Part shown: positions 1 through 12,157 of the stretch, piece by piece | Layout: every line of letters begins with the position of its first letter | Position numbering within the stretch: the stretch's first letter is position 1 | The notes under the pieces: generated by a model | The model's database searches: none | Seen by the model: only the letters and a program-made list of their open reading frames with translations | What the model was told of the DNA's origin: nothing | Position numbers and translations under genes: made by a program | Assembly: GCA_024362935.1 (NCBI GenBank) | Contig: JANCRA010000117.1 | Coordinates: 1,302,001-1,366,000, forward strand | DNA length: 64,000 nucleotides | DNA from: Setophaga petechia | Taxonomy: Eukaryota; Chordata; Aves; Passeriformes; Parulidae | Direction of reading: 5' to 3'

Positions 1-54
1 AGAGGAAAATAAGGAGAAAAAAAAGGAAAATAAAGGAAAACATGTCTGTTTTAG

Positions 55-3000
55 GGATCCACTATGTGGGGCAGATGCAGGAGGGCTCCCTGATGCGCTT
101 CCTGGTGGACCAGCTGACAGATGGGCAGCTGGAGTGGGCCCCACTGCCGGCCACCTACGATGTCGTGGTTCTGGGGGACCCCCAGGGCTCTGGCAAGACC
201 TTCCACATCCATTCCGGGGAGAGGGAATATTTCCAGAGGCTGAAGGAGCAGTTCCCTGGGGAGGCCGCGGCCATTGACGAGTACCAGCGCTTGGTGAAGG
301 TGGGGTGACACCAGGGGAGCCTGGATCTGGGGGTCACACCACGGGGGGAGCCCCCCTGGCACCCCCGGGGAACGATGGCATCACCCCAAAAGCATTGGGA
401 AACACACCAGTCTCAAAATTGGGCAAAATCACCCCTTTCTGCCTCAAAAATGCAGCATCGTGGATGTTTAGGGGGAGATTTCTTTACAGAAGTTCTTTAA
501 GGAGTTGGGGCAGAGGTCTTTAAGGAAGCTTTTCTCAAGAACCAATTTTTTGGGGAAGTTTTCTGGGAGGAGCTCTCTGGAGGAGTTTCGATGGGGAAGC
601 TTTTTTGTGTAAGCTTCTCTTGAAGGAGGTTTTTGAGGGAAGGTTTTTGAGGGAGCCAGTACTCACTCCCCTTGCCCACAGCTCCCCAGCAGTGAATTTA
701 AGGTGAAAAGCTGCTCTGGAGCACCTCTGGGGCGTGTGTGAGCCCCTGGCTCTCCCTGCAGAGCGCTGGCCGTGGGGTTGTGCTGCTGGGGATCCTGAAG
801 ATGCTGCCGAGGTTCCTGGCCAAGCTCCTGATCTGCTCCAGGCTGCTCCCACGGCTCTGCTCCTTCTGCCAGCTGGCCTCACACAGCCTCAAGGAGGTGG
901 TGGATGGTCTCACCCCCAACCCTGAGCTCCGGGCTGTCCTCAGCTACATCTTCCCCACCTATGGTAGGTGACCAGGAGGCCCTGGGGTGACGTTAAACTC
1001 TTTAGAAGCAAGAAAAAGGTAAGAACCCCCTTTTTTGGAAGGTTTGTAGGAATGTTCTGTGGATGCTTTGCCAGCACCCTCGTCCCCAAGTCACTGGCAG
1101 GTGACATGTCCCCATGGCTCATCTCCATCTCTTTCCCTCTGCATTCCTCATCTTCCCCATGGGCTGACATCATTCCTGTACAAGGGGATGTACAAAGTGT
1201 TCCTCACCCTAAAAAGCTTAGGATAAGCTCCAGGCCCATGACTGACCCACAGCCACTCCTTTTCCCAGGTGTGCTCCCCTCCAAGGCCAGCTTCTCCATG
1301 CACAGCATCCTGGTGAACCACTTCCTGCACGGCGCCTGGTACCCCAAGGGCGGCGCAGGGGAAATCGCCTTCCACACCATCCCCGTGATCCGCAGGGCCG
1401 GAGGAAACGTCTTTGGGAAGGCGCCGGTGCAGAGGATCCTGCTGGACGGCCAGGGCAGAGCCTGCGGTGAGCCCCGGGCACGGGGCTGCTCCAAAGGGGG
1501 GTTCCTTTCACCAGCACCTCACTGTCCCGCTCTGGGTTCCCCCCGCCAGGTGTGAGCGTCAGGAGAGGCCAGGACTCGGTGGATATCTTCGCTCCCGTGG
1601 TCATTTCGGACGCCGGGATCTTCAACACCTACGAGCGGCTGCTGCCGGCGGAGGCGCGGGCTCTGCCGGGTGCGGCGTCAGCTCCGGGCCCCGCCGGGTT
1701 ACGGCGTTAATCCCGCCCTGAGCCCCGGCGGAAAGCCGATTCACCAATCAACACTGCAAACCCCCGGCGCTCCTGTGCCAAGCCCTCCAGAGCCAGCCCC
1801 GGCCCGCTCCCTTCTTCACGGGGGTTTCATTCCGCTTAAATTAACTGGCCCAAATCGGCTGTGGTTGGGGGAATCCGGGTTTGGTGTGAGGATTTCCTAA
1901 AATGCAGGGGCCTGACATTCGTAGGAGTTGGTGGAAATGCCCTAGAAAATCTTCTGGAAGGGGGAAGGATGGGGGGAAGGGGACAGAGGTGCTTGGGAAG
2001 GGGCACAGGTTGGTGGAAGGGTCACAGGTGGAAGGGTCACAGCTGGGTGGAAGGGTCACAGTTGGGTGGAAGGGTCACAGGTGGAAGGGTCACAGGTGGG
2101 TGGAAGGGTCACAGCCAGGTGGAAAGGGGATGGTCTGTGTGGGTGGGAAGGGTCAGGGTTTGGTGGGAAAGCACCAGGATTGGAGAAACCACTTCTCTGT
2201 ATCCGAGGATGCTAGAAAAGCCTGATTTCCCCCCTAACTGCCCTTTTCCCTCCACCTGCAGAGATCCAGTCCCAGCTCCACATGCTGAGCCCTGGTGAGG
2301 GCGGCTTCACCGTCTTTGTCGGCCTCAGCGGCTCCAGGGAGGAGCTGGGGCTGGAGCCCATCAACTACTTCATGTTCCCAGGGAACGACCTGGATGCAAT
2401 GTAGGTTTGGCTTCACCCTGGATGTGCTTGGTTGAGCGTGAGGAGATGGATTCCTGGGCAGTGACTCAGCAAATGGGGGTTTGGCAGCTCAGGGGGAGCT
2501 GTGCCCTGAGCTCAGCCCTTCCCTCTCCTGCAGCATGCAGCGCTACCTGGCTTCCTCCAGAGAAGAAGCTGCCAACAACATCCCCCTGCTCTTTGTTACC
2601 TCGCCATCAGCCAAGGACCCCACCTGGGAAATGAGGCACCCAGGTGAGGCTGACACCCAGCCACAGATGCTTGTGAGGGGCTTCGAAACTCCTGATGGGG
2701 TTTGGTGATCCCAAACAAGGAGTTTCCACTCAGTCATCCATCCCAAAGCTGGGCAGGGCTCATGGAATGCACCTGGATGAAGGACAGGGAACCCCAAAGA
2801 TCTGGGGACATCCGGTGACAGGGTGGGACGAGGGTGGGCAGAGGGACAAGCACCCCAGCCCTGTCCTCCTGCAGGTAAATCCACGCTGGCCATCGTCACC
2901 TTCGCCAGGTACGAGTGGTTCGAGGAGTGGAAGGACAAGCAGGTCCACAAGCGGGGGGATGACTATGAGGACCTGAAGAAGACTTTTGTGGATGCCATCA

Positions 3001-4046
3001 TGCAGACTGTCTACAAGCTCTACCCTCGCATCGAGGGCCGGGTGAGGAAACACGGGGCTCAGGGGTCCTAAACTCGGGTTCAGGGGTCCCAAACTCAGGG
3101 TTCAGGGGTCCTAAACTCAGGTTCAGGGGTCCTAAACTCGGGTTCAGGGGTCCTAAACTCGGGTTCAGGGGCTCTCCAGCTCCCCTGTCCCTACCCAATG
3201 ACCATGGAGTCATGGAATGGTTTGGGCTGGAAAATACCTTAAAGCTCATCCAGTTCCACCCAACCATGAGCAGGGACACCTTCCACCAGACCAGCTCGCT
3301 CCAGTGCCCATCCAGCCTGGGCTGACCTGGATGGCCATCCCAGGATGACCACCCTGTCCCTGTCCCTGTCCCCACAGATCGAGTACCTGTCGGGCGGCTC
3401 TCCCCTCACCAACCAGCACTACATTGCCAGTCCCCACGGCGAGTTCTACGGCGCTGAGCACGGCATCCCCCGCCTGCAGGCCGAGGCCATTGCCGCCCTG
3501 CGGGCAGACACGGCCGTGCCCAACCTCTACCTGACAGGTGACAGGGCCACCGGTGTCCTCAGAGCAGGACAGCTCTGGGGGAGCGGGACGGGGCAGGGCA
3601 ATCCTGCAATGGAGGAACGGGAAGAGCTGTGGGGCAATGGGATAACTCTGCAAAAGCAGAGTTCCGTGTTCCAGGGGAGGAGGGAAGGCTGTGCTCCCCC
3701 AGCTCTGGGGGCTGTGTCCCTGGCAGGGCACGGTGGGCACTTCCTGCTGGGGACAAGGGAGGGGGCTGCGGTTCAGACCCCGGGCATGGTGCAGGGGCAG
3801 CTGGAAGGGGATGCCCAAACCCCCTCTGATGGTTGGCTGGGACGGAGCGGGGACCGAGGGCTGCTCACAGGGGACCTCATCTGCTGCTCCCTCCTTGCAG
3901 GGCAGGATTTGTGCCTGGGGGGCTTCATGGGGGCCCTGCAAGGAGCCCTCATCTGCGCCAGCACCATCCTCCAGCGCAACCTGTACGCGGACCTGGCGCG
4001 GCTGAAGGTGCGGCTGCGGGCCACCCGCACCAAGAAGGGAGAATAA
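55..4046 (+). CDS. RETSAT: RETSAT, all-trans-retinol 13,14-reductase (5' partial, last nine exons)
   Basis: This is an FAD-dependent ER oxidoreductase of the phytoene-desaturase-like family that saturates the 13,14 double bond of all-trans-retinol. Exons read 55-299, 762-963, 1269-1466, 1550-1669, 2262-2400, 2534-2643, 2875-3041, 3378-3537 and 3901-4046, all with AG/GT borders and consistent phase, giving about 495 residues. Recognisable family blocks are GIHYVG at the start, [40 protein letters not shown] and the carboxy-terminal GALQGAL. Human RETSAT is 610 residues, so about 115 N-terminal residues, including the dinucleotide-binding motif and ER signal, lie upstream. The ATG at position 42 is intronic and is not the start. 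The gene lies tail-to-tail with TGOLN2, its neighbour in mammals. No frameshift or premature stop was seen. Confidence 0.97.
2000..2130. repeat. Short minisatellite in a RETSAT intron
   Basis: Tandem copies of a 16-20 base G-rich unit around GGTGGAAGGGTCACAG fill the middle of the intron between the exons ending at 1669 and starting at 2262. It is not adjacent to either splice site. Confidence 0.8.
3053..3172. repeat. 21-22 bp minisatellite in a RETSAT intron
   Basis: About six copies of a unit built on GGTTCAGGGGTCCTAAACTC begin just after the donor of the exon ending at 3041. The donor itself is not copied. Confidence 0.85.
3203..3327 (+). mobile_element. CR1 LINE 3'-end fragment
   Basis: The segment contains the avian CR1 hallmark GAATGGTTTGGGCTGGAA followed by a TTAAAGCTCATCCAGTTCCA block and the GGGACACCTTCCACCAGACC block. 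It is a truncated intronic copy with no open reverse transcriptase frame. The assignment rests on recalled CR1 consensus. Confidence 0.8.
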
Positions 4047-4657
4047 AGGCTGCCATCCCCCAGCAGGGCCCCTGCCCCAGCACACCCCCCAGCTGCCACA
4101 CACCTCTAGCAGACCCGTCTCTGTGCCAAGCTGAGGGATTCCACCCAGGGCGACGCCGTTCCCATTCCCAGACAGATTGTGTTGGACCTCACCCCTGCCA
4201 AAAAATGCATCCCCTTCCACCATCGTGTCCAGTGCTGCTCCTGGCCATGGAGGGAGTCCCCAGGAGGGGTTGTGGCCAGGAGAGAAGTCAAGATAACCCC
4301 AAAAGAGGAGCACCAGCAGCTCCTGTGGCTGCCTGATCCCACCAGGGTCACTGACCCCAGCCAAAGCCCCCAGCCAAAGCCCACCTCACCTGCAGCCCCC
4401 AGCCAAAGCCCACCTCCACCTGCAGCCCCAGAGTGTCTGAGAGCCTGCAGACTACCCAGTGCTTGCAGTGTCATTCCCCAGCCCTCCAGAATTCCCAGTG
4501 TTTGGGTGCTGCTTTCCCCCATTGCCCCAAGGCATCCGTGGCACAAGCTCGTGCTCCTTTAGCAGCAACAAAGTCCCTTCTGTCTGCTGGCAAAATAGCT
4601 TGGGAACAGGAGGAAAGTCCTGTCCAGATGGGAAGGGAGGCACGTGAGACTGGCAGT

Positions 4658-4663
4658 AATAAA
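4658..4663 (+). terminator. RETSAT: Probable RETSAT polyadenylation signal
   Basis: AATAAA is followed within 30-60 bases by GT-rich sequence (about 4683-4735), as expected for a cleavage region. It gives a 3'UTR of about 0.63 kb. A second AATAAA at 4042-4047 overlaps the stop codon and has no GT-rich tract after it. Confidence 0.7.
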
Positions 4664-5092
4664 AGAGTGATCATGATCCCGGGGTTTGTGCCTCATGGTG
4701 GGTCAGTGGGGCTGGGGGTTGTGAGGGAGAAGGGGAAGCAGGATGGAATGTGCTGATGGAGCATGGGAAAACATGGAAGCATGGAAAAACATGGAAACAT
4801 GGAAAAACAGAGCCCAGAGGCAGCTGCTGAGCAGTGTGACCGAGCAGGGAATAGTGTGACCGTGCTGGAAAGGAGCCCTGGAAAGAGGCTTGAAGGCTGA
4901 TCTGGCAAAGAGGATTAGATCACTGAGCAGAGAGATAATTCAGTGATGGGATGGGATTTGCAGAGAAGGTGAGCTCTGCCAGGGGAGATCATCCAGAGCC
5001 AGCCCCCTGAGGAGCCCAGGGGCACAGCAGGACCCAGGGAATGGCTCCACTGCCAGAGGGCAGGGCTGGATGGGATCTTGGGAGTTAGGAAC

Positions 5093-5170
5093 TGTTCCCT
5101 GAGGGTGGGCAGGCCCTGGCACAGGTGCCCAGAGCAGCTGGGGCTGCCCCTGGACCCCTGGCAGAAGAGC
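5093..5170 (+). mobile_element. Degraded CR1 LINE fragment
   Basis: It contains CCCTGAGGGTGGGCAGGCCC and CCAGAGCAGCTGGGGCTGCC, matching the same CR1 stretch found at 58142-58290. It is short and diverged. Confidence 0.55.
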
Positions 5171-5602
5171 CAGGTCCTCTTCCCAGGGACCCTCTGGAGA
5201 GCAGAAACATCTGATTTAGGGCCAGAACAGTGCAGTGACACCCAACCTTCACCCAACCTTCCCCCAGCACCCCAAGGGGACCCAAACCTGCCTCTCCTCC
5301 TGCTTTTGTCACCCCAAACAGCTCCAACCCTGCACATGCCATCTCAGTCATGCTGGTGGTTTTTTAACCCACACAAACGGTCCCAGGCCATGGAATTTGT
5401 CATGCAGAGGCAAAGCTGATGTGTTTGCTTGGCTGGTGCCCTGCCTATAAGGAAAATACCTGCTGTGAGATCAGCCCAGATTCAGCTGTTTGCCCAGGAG
5501 GCCGTGAAGGAGTGAAAGCTTTCAGGAGAGGAAGATGAGATCAAACAAACCCGGGGAGGTTGATGGGGTTTGCAGGCTAGGGGGGCAGAGTGGAGGTCAG
5601 GG

Positions 5603-5853
5603 AGAGGCTGCAGCAGCATTCACAGAACCCTGCAGAGGCTGCAGCAGCATTTCACAGAACCCTGCAGAGGCTGCAGCAGCATTCACAGAACCCTGGAGAG
5701 GCTGCAGCAGCATTCACAGAACCCTGCAGAGGCTGCAGCAGCATTCACAGAACCCTGGAGGGGCTGCAGCAGCATTCACAGAACCCTGGAGAGGCTGCAG
5801 CAGCATTCACAGAACCCTGCAGAGGCTGCAGCAGCATTCACAGAACCCTGGAA
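5603..5853. repeat. 31-bp minisatellite, about eight copies
   Basis: A regular 31-base unit starting GAGGCTGCAGCAGCATTCAC and continuing through AGAACCCTG repeats about eight times with one or two substitutions per copy. Because 31 is not a multiple of three, the repeat cycles through all three reading frames, producing repetitive peptides in each. None is a credible protein. Confidence 0.9.
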
Positions 5854-6272
5854 CCCTCTGGGCTGGGAAAGCCCCGACACCACCAAGTCCAACTGCCGAG
5901 GCCACCAGTGCCCCTGTCCCCGGGTGCCACATCCCCACAGCTGCCAAATCCCCCTGGGATGGGGTCTCCACCCCTGCTCAGGGCCTGGGCTGCTGTTCCC
6001 ATGGAGGAATCTTCCCAAAATCCAGCCTGGCACAGCTTGGGGCCGTTTCCTCCCCTGTAGCAGAGCCCAGCCCCGCTGGGGCAGAGCTGCACCCTGCAGA
6101 GCAGCAGGAGGGTTGAAGGGCACGGCCCCAGCTCTGTGCCCACTTTCACCCAGTTCCTCATGCGTGAAAGCTCCTCCACCCTCGGGGCCTCCCTGCTGAG
6201 CTGCCCCTATCACAATGGCTCAGTGCTGCCCCGATAAGCAGAGCCCAGCCCAGCTGCCAAAGCATTTCTGAT

Positions 6273-9200
6273 TTTATTTATTTCCGCTCCTGGACTTTGG
6301 CAGCCACCCCCACATGACCCCGGGGCACTCCCCACCCCCGGGACGCCCCCGGGGCTCCCTGCAGCAGGGACAGGACCTGCCCTGCCTGACAGAGCATTGT
6401 GGGGCCCTTCCAGCCCTCTGGGATCGGGTGGGAGCAGGCAGGGGGTTCACAGTGCAGGGGGGTTTGGGAAATCACCCCGAGCACACAGAGCAGAGCAGGG
6501 CTGGGAACTGGGGGGTCTGTAAGCTCTCTCCCAGCCCCACATCCCCATGGATTCCTCCTCTGATCCCCCATTTTCACCCTCATTTCCTCCTGCAGGCTGT
6601 GAGTAACCCATCCCCAGGGTAACCAGGGCCCTCCCTGCTCCCAGCCGGGACTGGAGGAGAGGGGAAGGCGGGATTAGCTGCTGGGAGGGACGGGAGGGAC
6701 TGTCTGCCATTCCTGGAGTAAACTCTGCCCAGAGTGCCCCGGGCACCTTCTCCTCCCGTTCCACACCTCCCCAGCTGCAGCTGCTCCAACCAGCCGGGAC
6801 ACGCTGGCATTGCCCTCTGGGGCTCCCTGCAGGAGAAAGAAGAAATCCCAGGGGAGAGCTCAGCACTAAGCTGTGTCCAGAACAGTTTAATCTCCTCCTG
6901 GGCCCTGACCTGAGAGCACCCAGTGGAGCTGGGCTGCCACTGGGCCCTGGGAAGCAGACTGGAAACTGCAAATCCGCTCTGGGCCGGGCCTGTCTGGGCT
7001 CCTTCCGGCTGCACACGGAGCTCTGAGCACAGACAGCTCCAAAAAACAGGGCTTCTACAAAAAAACCTTCTTTTGCATAAAGAGGAGCCACCCCGCACCT
7101 TTGGTGCCAGGTGTCAAGGAAAACCACGCAAAGAACGTGAAAAAAAACACAAAACCAAGAGAGAAGTGAAAACTCAACCTTTTGTGTCTTTTTTAATCCA
7201 TTTACTGATTTTACCACACAGAAAATTAAAAGAAAAAACAGTACAAAGAACTGTAAAAAATTCTGATCCTTCCAAGCAAGGTGCATTGCACTGCAGCAGA
7301 AAACAAATCATGTGCTGGTTCAAGCCTAAAGAGTAGGAATATTTGGCAAAAACCCCTCTGTACCAACAGTCAGCATCCACAGAAAACACGTGTGTCCAAA
7401 GGGAGAAGGCTCTGTGCACCTTGATCCCTCTGGGACACGTTGCACAAACACCATGAACTCAACAAACCAGGAGCAGCCCCGGGGCTCTGGGGCAGAACAC
7501 AGCAGCCTCGGGAAGTGCTGCTGGGCAGATCCCCCAGCTCAGCCTGCTGTGAGCCCCAGACCCTGAGCTGTGTCCTCACCACCCTCAGCAACGCTTGGCT
7601 CAGCCTGGGCTTGGTGCTCCAGGTCCAAAATATCCCCATCCCTGAGGGCAGCAGGGTGGGATTCCCACAGCCTGGAGCAAGAGAGGGTCTGAAACAGCTC
7701 CCAGGACAGAAAAGCAAGTAGACAGTGAAAAAATAAAAAGCCTTTCTAAATTATTATTCAATTTAAAAAAGACAAACCAGGACAAAGCCAGCACAGAGCA
7801 CTCACACTCCAAACAGCACACACACTCCACAAACCCTGGCAGAGCAGCACATGGGATCCCACACACTGGGGCAGGGTTTGTCTCCCTGCTGTGCCCAAAA
7901 AGCAGAAAACCCCTCCCCAGCAGCAGCCCCAGCCTGGCTGATCCCCCCGGGGCTCTGGGGCAGCACCTTCCCACCCTTTTTCCCCAGAGCTGCATTCCCA
8001 GCCCTGCTTCCCCTCCCTCCACCCTCCTGCTCTCCAAACAACTCCTGGAAGTCCTTTCTGCATCCTGGATGTTTCCTAGGGAAACCCTGAGAACTCTTCA
8101 AAGCCAAGAGGGACTCTGATGCCTGCCAAGGGCCAGCAGAAAGGAAAAGGATGGTTTCAGGGACTGGAGAAGGCCAGGCCCTCTCTCCCCTCTTGGAATG
8201 AACCATTAGGAAATCAAAACTAGAGCTGCAGCTTTCACAGTGACCAGGAAACAGCTCTGCCCTTGTCCAGGGTGAGCACAGGGCGAGGAGCTGATTGCTC
8301 CCAAGCCTGGCAAGGCCAGAAAAAGCCCCCCAGGAGGGAATTTAACCATGCTGGGACTCTTCCCATGCAGTCAGTGCAGGACTGGCACACGCCTGGCACC
8401 GATGTGGCGCAGCTGGGTGCCCACGTGAGGAGCTCTGGGCTCCTCAAATCCTTTTTTTTCCTGGAAAAATCCAAAGCAGGAGCCAAGCAGGTGCTTTGTA
8501 CCCCCTCCAGAAACATCCCAGCTTGGAGAAACCTCTGGGGAGTAGAGCTGCAGGGATGAAAACCTGCAGAATGAAAACCTCACAGGTGGGGCACCAACCC
8601 TTGGGCTGACCAGCACCAGTGCAGCACTGGAGGGACTGGGAGCTTCCCTCATGCCAAACTCCTCAGGGATTGACATTCCCTCCTTCCTACACCTGGATAA
8701 CCCAGCCTGACCCCCTCCTGCACAAACCACCCCGTGCACACAGCCAAACTGGCAGCACTGGGAGGGAAGAGACCTGCATGGAGCAAGAAGGGTTTGAGCT
8801 ACAAAAACTGCTTCAGCATGGTCAGAGCTGTGTGAGAAATAGGGAATCTGGGTGTGAGGCTGATCAGGGAGAGAAAACCCAAATCTGAGCCAGTGCTGGG
8901 TCAATGCCAAGCAAGAGAACTCAGGTGCCCCAGCCTGAGCACAAACCCAGCAGGTGGGGAAGGAGGGGCAGAGGAGGCCCAGGCAGCTCCACTCCCAGGC
9001 AAGGGACAGTCCCGTGGCTCATTGTGCAGCAGATCCTGAATTCCCCCAAAAGGAGGGGTCAGTCCAGCAGATGGCAAACTCCATTGCATTGGGACACAAA
9101 TCCTGGCCTGGCTTTTCCAGCAGCCAGACACCCAGGGGGAAAACAAGGCAGCTGGGAAAGGAGCAATTCAGGGAAGGGAGAGGTTTTATCAAGGTGCAGG

Positions 9201-9287
9201 TGCAAAACAAAAAGCTTTTCCTCTCCTTCCCGTGGACTGGAATCCAGCTGAGGCAGCACTGCATCCCCGCCATCATCTGAGCAGGAA
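6273..9287 (-). other. TGOLN2: Probable TGOLN2 3'UTR
   Basis: The TGOLN2 stop codon is at 9288-9290, and the next strong minus-strand AATAAA motifs are the overlapping pair at 6273-6278 and 6277-6282. The interval has no splice-bounded coding exons, no minisatellite, and AT-rich stretches (7050-7350, 7730-7770) that fit a long 3'UTR. TGOLN2 has a long 3'UTR in mammals. The end point is inferred and internal polyadenylation cannot be excluded. Confidence 0.5.
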
Positions 9288-12157
9288 TTAGATCTGGAAA
9301 GGCAAAAGGAGAGGTTGGGACTGCCTGAAAGCTCAGGATTACTCTGCTGCTCTGTCCAGGCTTGAGTGGGCTGAGAGGCTCCCAAAGCAAGCACAAGCTC
9401 TTGCCTCTGCCTTCCTAACTTTCCTCTTGCTATGACAAAGGATAACTACAGGCACATCTGAAGGGCAAGAGGTGGAACAAGACTTCAAGGGAGAGAAGGA
9501 AGGGATTTCTCCACAAATCCTACCCCTCTCCCTCTAAAATCCTCTCTGCCAAGTCATTAGATCAGTGACAAAGTCATCCCACACAGCCCAGCTCCCATCT
9601 GTGCCCTGGGGCAGCTCTGCCAGCACTCCTCAGTCTCACTTTCTCCATTTCCTGGCAAACCCTGTTTCTGCACCAAACTGTGCTTCCCAAACGGCCTCAG
9701 CTGGGGCTTTGGGACCCTTTCTAATGCAAAGGGACAATATTTTGTGTTTCCAACACACCCCAGGCACACCAACCCCCACTCTGGGCTGGCTCTCACCTTC
9801 TGATCCAGTCTCTGATAATCACCAGATTTGGGCCGCCGACCAGTTCTGGATCTTTTTCCTTCCAGAGCAAAAGCAATGATCTTTGGAGAGAGAAAAACGG
9901 AGACAGGCTGAGTGGAACAGCAGCTTCCAACACAGGCTCACCTCTGGATTTTCATTTTCCTGCTCCCACAACCCTTCTCCTGTGACCAAGCACTTGAAAC
10001 ATGCAAATGCCAGTACTCAACCATTCCTAAGATGGATAATGAGGTTTGCTCAACAAGCACAAAGCAGTAAGAATTTTCTCCTTTTTTGTCCTCCCTCAAA
10101 ACCAGCTTTACGTGAGGAAAAACAGCCCCAACCTTGTGATGCTGCTACAGAACACTGCCAGGAGGAAACAGTCAGAAATAAGATGGAGGGACCCACACCC
10201 CTTTGTGGTTTCACCTCTCAGCTGAAACCAGCAGCAGAGCTGAGAACACCCAGTTCCCACCACATCCAGCCCATTCCTGGTCACAGGAACCCTCCCACTG
10301 CTGTGGGACCACAGGAACGTGGACCAAACTGGGAGATACTGGTGTGGAAGCAGTCAGGAGGAGGGGAGGGGGCTGGCAGGGCGCTCACCTTGCGTTTGTT
10401 GTGGTAGGCCACGTACAGGGCTGCCACAATGACAGCTGTGCTCACCAGGTAGGCAAAGAAGTGGCTGCTCTCCGAGCGGGGCCTGGGCAGGGAGGGAACG
10501 CTCCTGTCCCTGTCCTGCTCCAGGGAGGGGTCACTGCCCTCCCCAGCCTTGGCCACCTCCTCCAGGGCGCTCTCCTCGTTCTCCAGGGAGCTGTCACCGT
10601 CCCCAGCGGGGGCAGCAGAGTGAGACACGGGGCTCTGCTCCTCCTGGGAGTTCTGAGCACTGTCCTGGCCGTGGGGCTGCTCGCCAGCAGCACTGCCCTG
10701 GCTCTCAGCCTGGGCCTGCTGCCCTGCTTGGCTGCTGGCCCCGTTGGCAGCTGTGTTCCTGTCACCATTGTCCTGGGTGCTGCCCTGGTCCTGTGGGTTG
10801 CTGTTCTGGTTGGTGATGCCACCTGTGGTCTTGCTGTCCTTGCTGTTGTTGGTCTCATCCTTCTTGTTATTCTGGTTGTTGCTGCCATTTGTGTTCTCAC
10901 TGTCCTTGTCACTGCTGCCCTTGTCATTGCTGCTCTTGGTCTTGTCCTTCTTGCTGTCCTTGTCCTCACTGCCCTCTTCCTGGCTGCCATCCTGGCTGTT
11001 CTTGCTGACACTGTTCTGCTGATTGTTTTTGTTCTGGCTGCCACTGTCACCATTAGTGCTGGTCCTTGTATTGCCCTGGTCTTCAGTGCCACTGCTCTGG
11101 TTGCCCGTGTCTGCAGTGTTGGACTGTTTACTGCCCTGGCCAACATTGCTGGTCCCTGCATTGTCCTGGCCACCAGTGCCACTGCCTCCATTGCCCTGGC
11201 TAACACTGTTGGTCCCTGCATTGTCCTGGCCATTAGTGCCACTGCCTCCATTGCTGTGGTTAACACCGTTGGTCCCTGCATTGCCCTGGCTGTCAGTGGC
11301 ACTGTTTGAGTTGCCCTGGGCACCAGTGCTGCTGCCTGAGTTGTCCTGGCCATCACTGCCTGTCTTGCCCGTGTTACCACTGCTGCTGTTCTGATCTCCT
11401 TGTCCCCCACCTCCTCCATTGCTGCTTCCACCATTGCCATTTTCACCTTGGCCCTGCTGAGCACCCTCTGTGCCGCTGCCTTTCTGTGACTCCTCTTTCT
11501 CCTTCTTCTTCTGCTTCTCGTCGTCGCTGCCATTTACACTTGGGCTGTTTCCCTGCTGTTTGTTTGCCGTGTTTTCACCCGCCTGGGTCCCGCCGCTCGG
11601 GTCTGTTTGGGCGTTGCCATTGTTGGAGTTACCGTTGTTTTCCTGCCCGTCTCCGTTCCCTGGGGATGTGTCTGTGTGCTTCCCGTTGTCACCTGCTCCG
11701 GTTTCCTCAGACACCGTGGAAGATCTGCCCGGCCCCGGTTGCGAGGAGTCTGCAGCGGCAAACACGGGGAGCCCGGTCAGAGAGCACCGGGAGGAGACCC
11801 CGAGAGGGGCGGCGGGACCCGGGGGACACGGCACAGGAGCCGGGGTGCCCAGAGGGGAGCAGAGGGGGACGGGAACCTCGGGATTACCGAGGGCGGAGGG
11901 GGAACCCCCGGTGAACCTGGGGGGAACGGAGATCCGGGGTTGCCAAGGGCGGAGGGGGAGCCCCGGTGACCGAAGGCGGCAGAAGAGGCCCCCAAACCGA
12001 GCGCACTGCCTGACCCCCCCGGCCCAAGGGTTTCGGTGCCCCCTCCCGCGCCCGCGGCAGTGTCCCGGCCCGGCGTACCGGCGGCGCAGAACCCCAGGAG
12101 CAGCAGGAACAGGAGCAGCAGCACCGAGAGCAGCGGCAGCGACCGCGGAGCCTCCAT
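9288..12157 (-). CDS. TGOLN2: TGOLN2, trans-Golgi network integral membrane protein 2 (TGN38/46)
   Basis: This is a type I membrane protein cycling between the trans-Golgi network and plasma membrane. Minus-strand exons are 12079-12157, 10389-11749, 9797-9880 and a terminal exon from 9293 with stop at 9288-9290 (509 residues). The start codon is at 12157-12155, followed by a leucine-rich signal peptide (residues 1 to about 26). Exon 2 is a hydrophilic luminal domain very rich in Gly, Asn, Ser, Gln, Asp and Lys with internal repeats, then one membrane segment ([17 protein letters not shown]) and HNKRK. Exon 3 is the conserved cytosolic tail, [11 protein letters not shown] through the YQRL sorting signal, ending DQK. 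The last exon adds only Ile and a stop. The luminal domain is poorly conserved between classes. The tail makes the call secure; the final exon is less certain. Confidence 0.95.

Larger units (their letters stand above)
4681..6272. other. Intergenic segment between the RETSAT and TGOLN2 3' ends
   Basis: I see no gene here. It holds a short ACATGGAA-type repeat (about 4765-4810), a CR1 remnant and a 31-bp minisatellite, listed separately. The rest is unremarkable mixed sequence. Confidence 0.6.

Noticed and set aside
42..54. ATG at 42 as a start codon for the first open frame
   Set aside because: It lies before a clear acceptor (TGTTTTAG at 47-54), and RETSAT homology begins after it. It is intronic.
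5535..6199. Repetitive open frames around the 31-bp minisatellite
   Set aside because: The 31-base period is not a multiple of three, so all three frames yield the same cyclic peptides. It is intergenic repeat.
7730..7740. Plus-strand AATAAA as a gene end
   Set aside because: There is no plus-strand coding exon upstream after RETSAT, and it falls in the presumed antisense TGOLN2 3'UTR.
10203..11309. Hydrophobic 368-codon frame antisense to TGOLN2 exon 2
   Set aside because: Antisense of Asn/Gln/Ser/Lys codons gives Val/Leu/Ala-rich reading automatically. No start context or homology.
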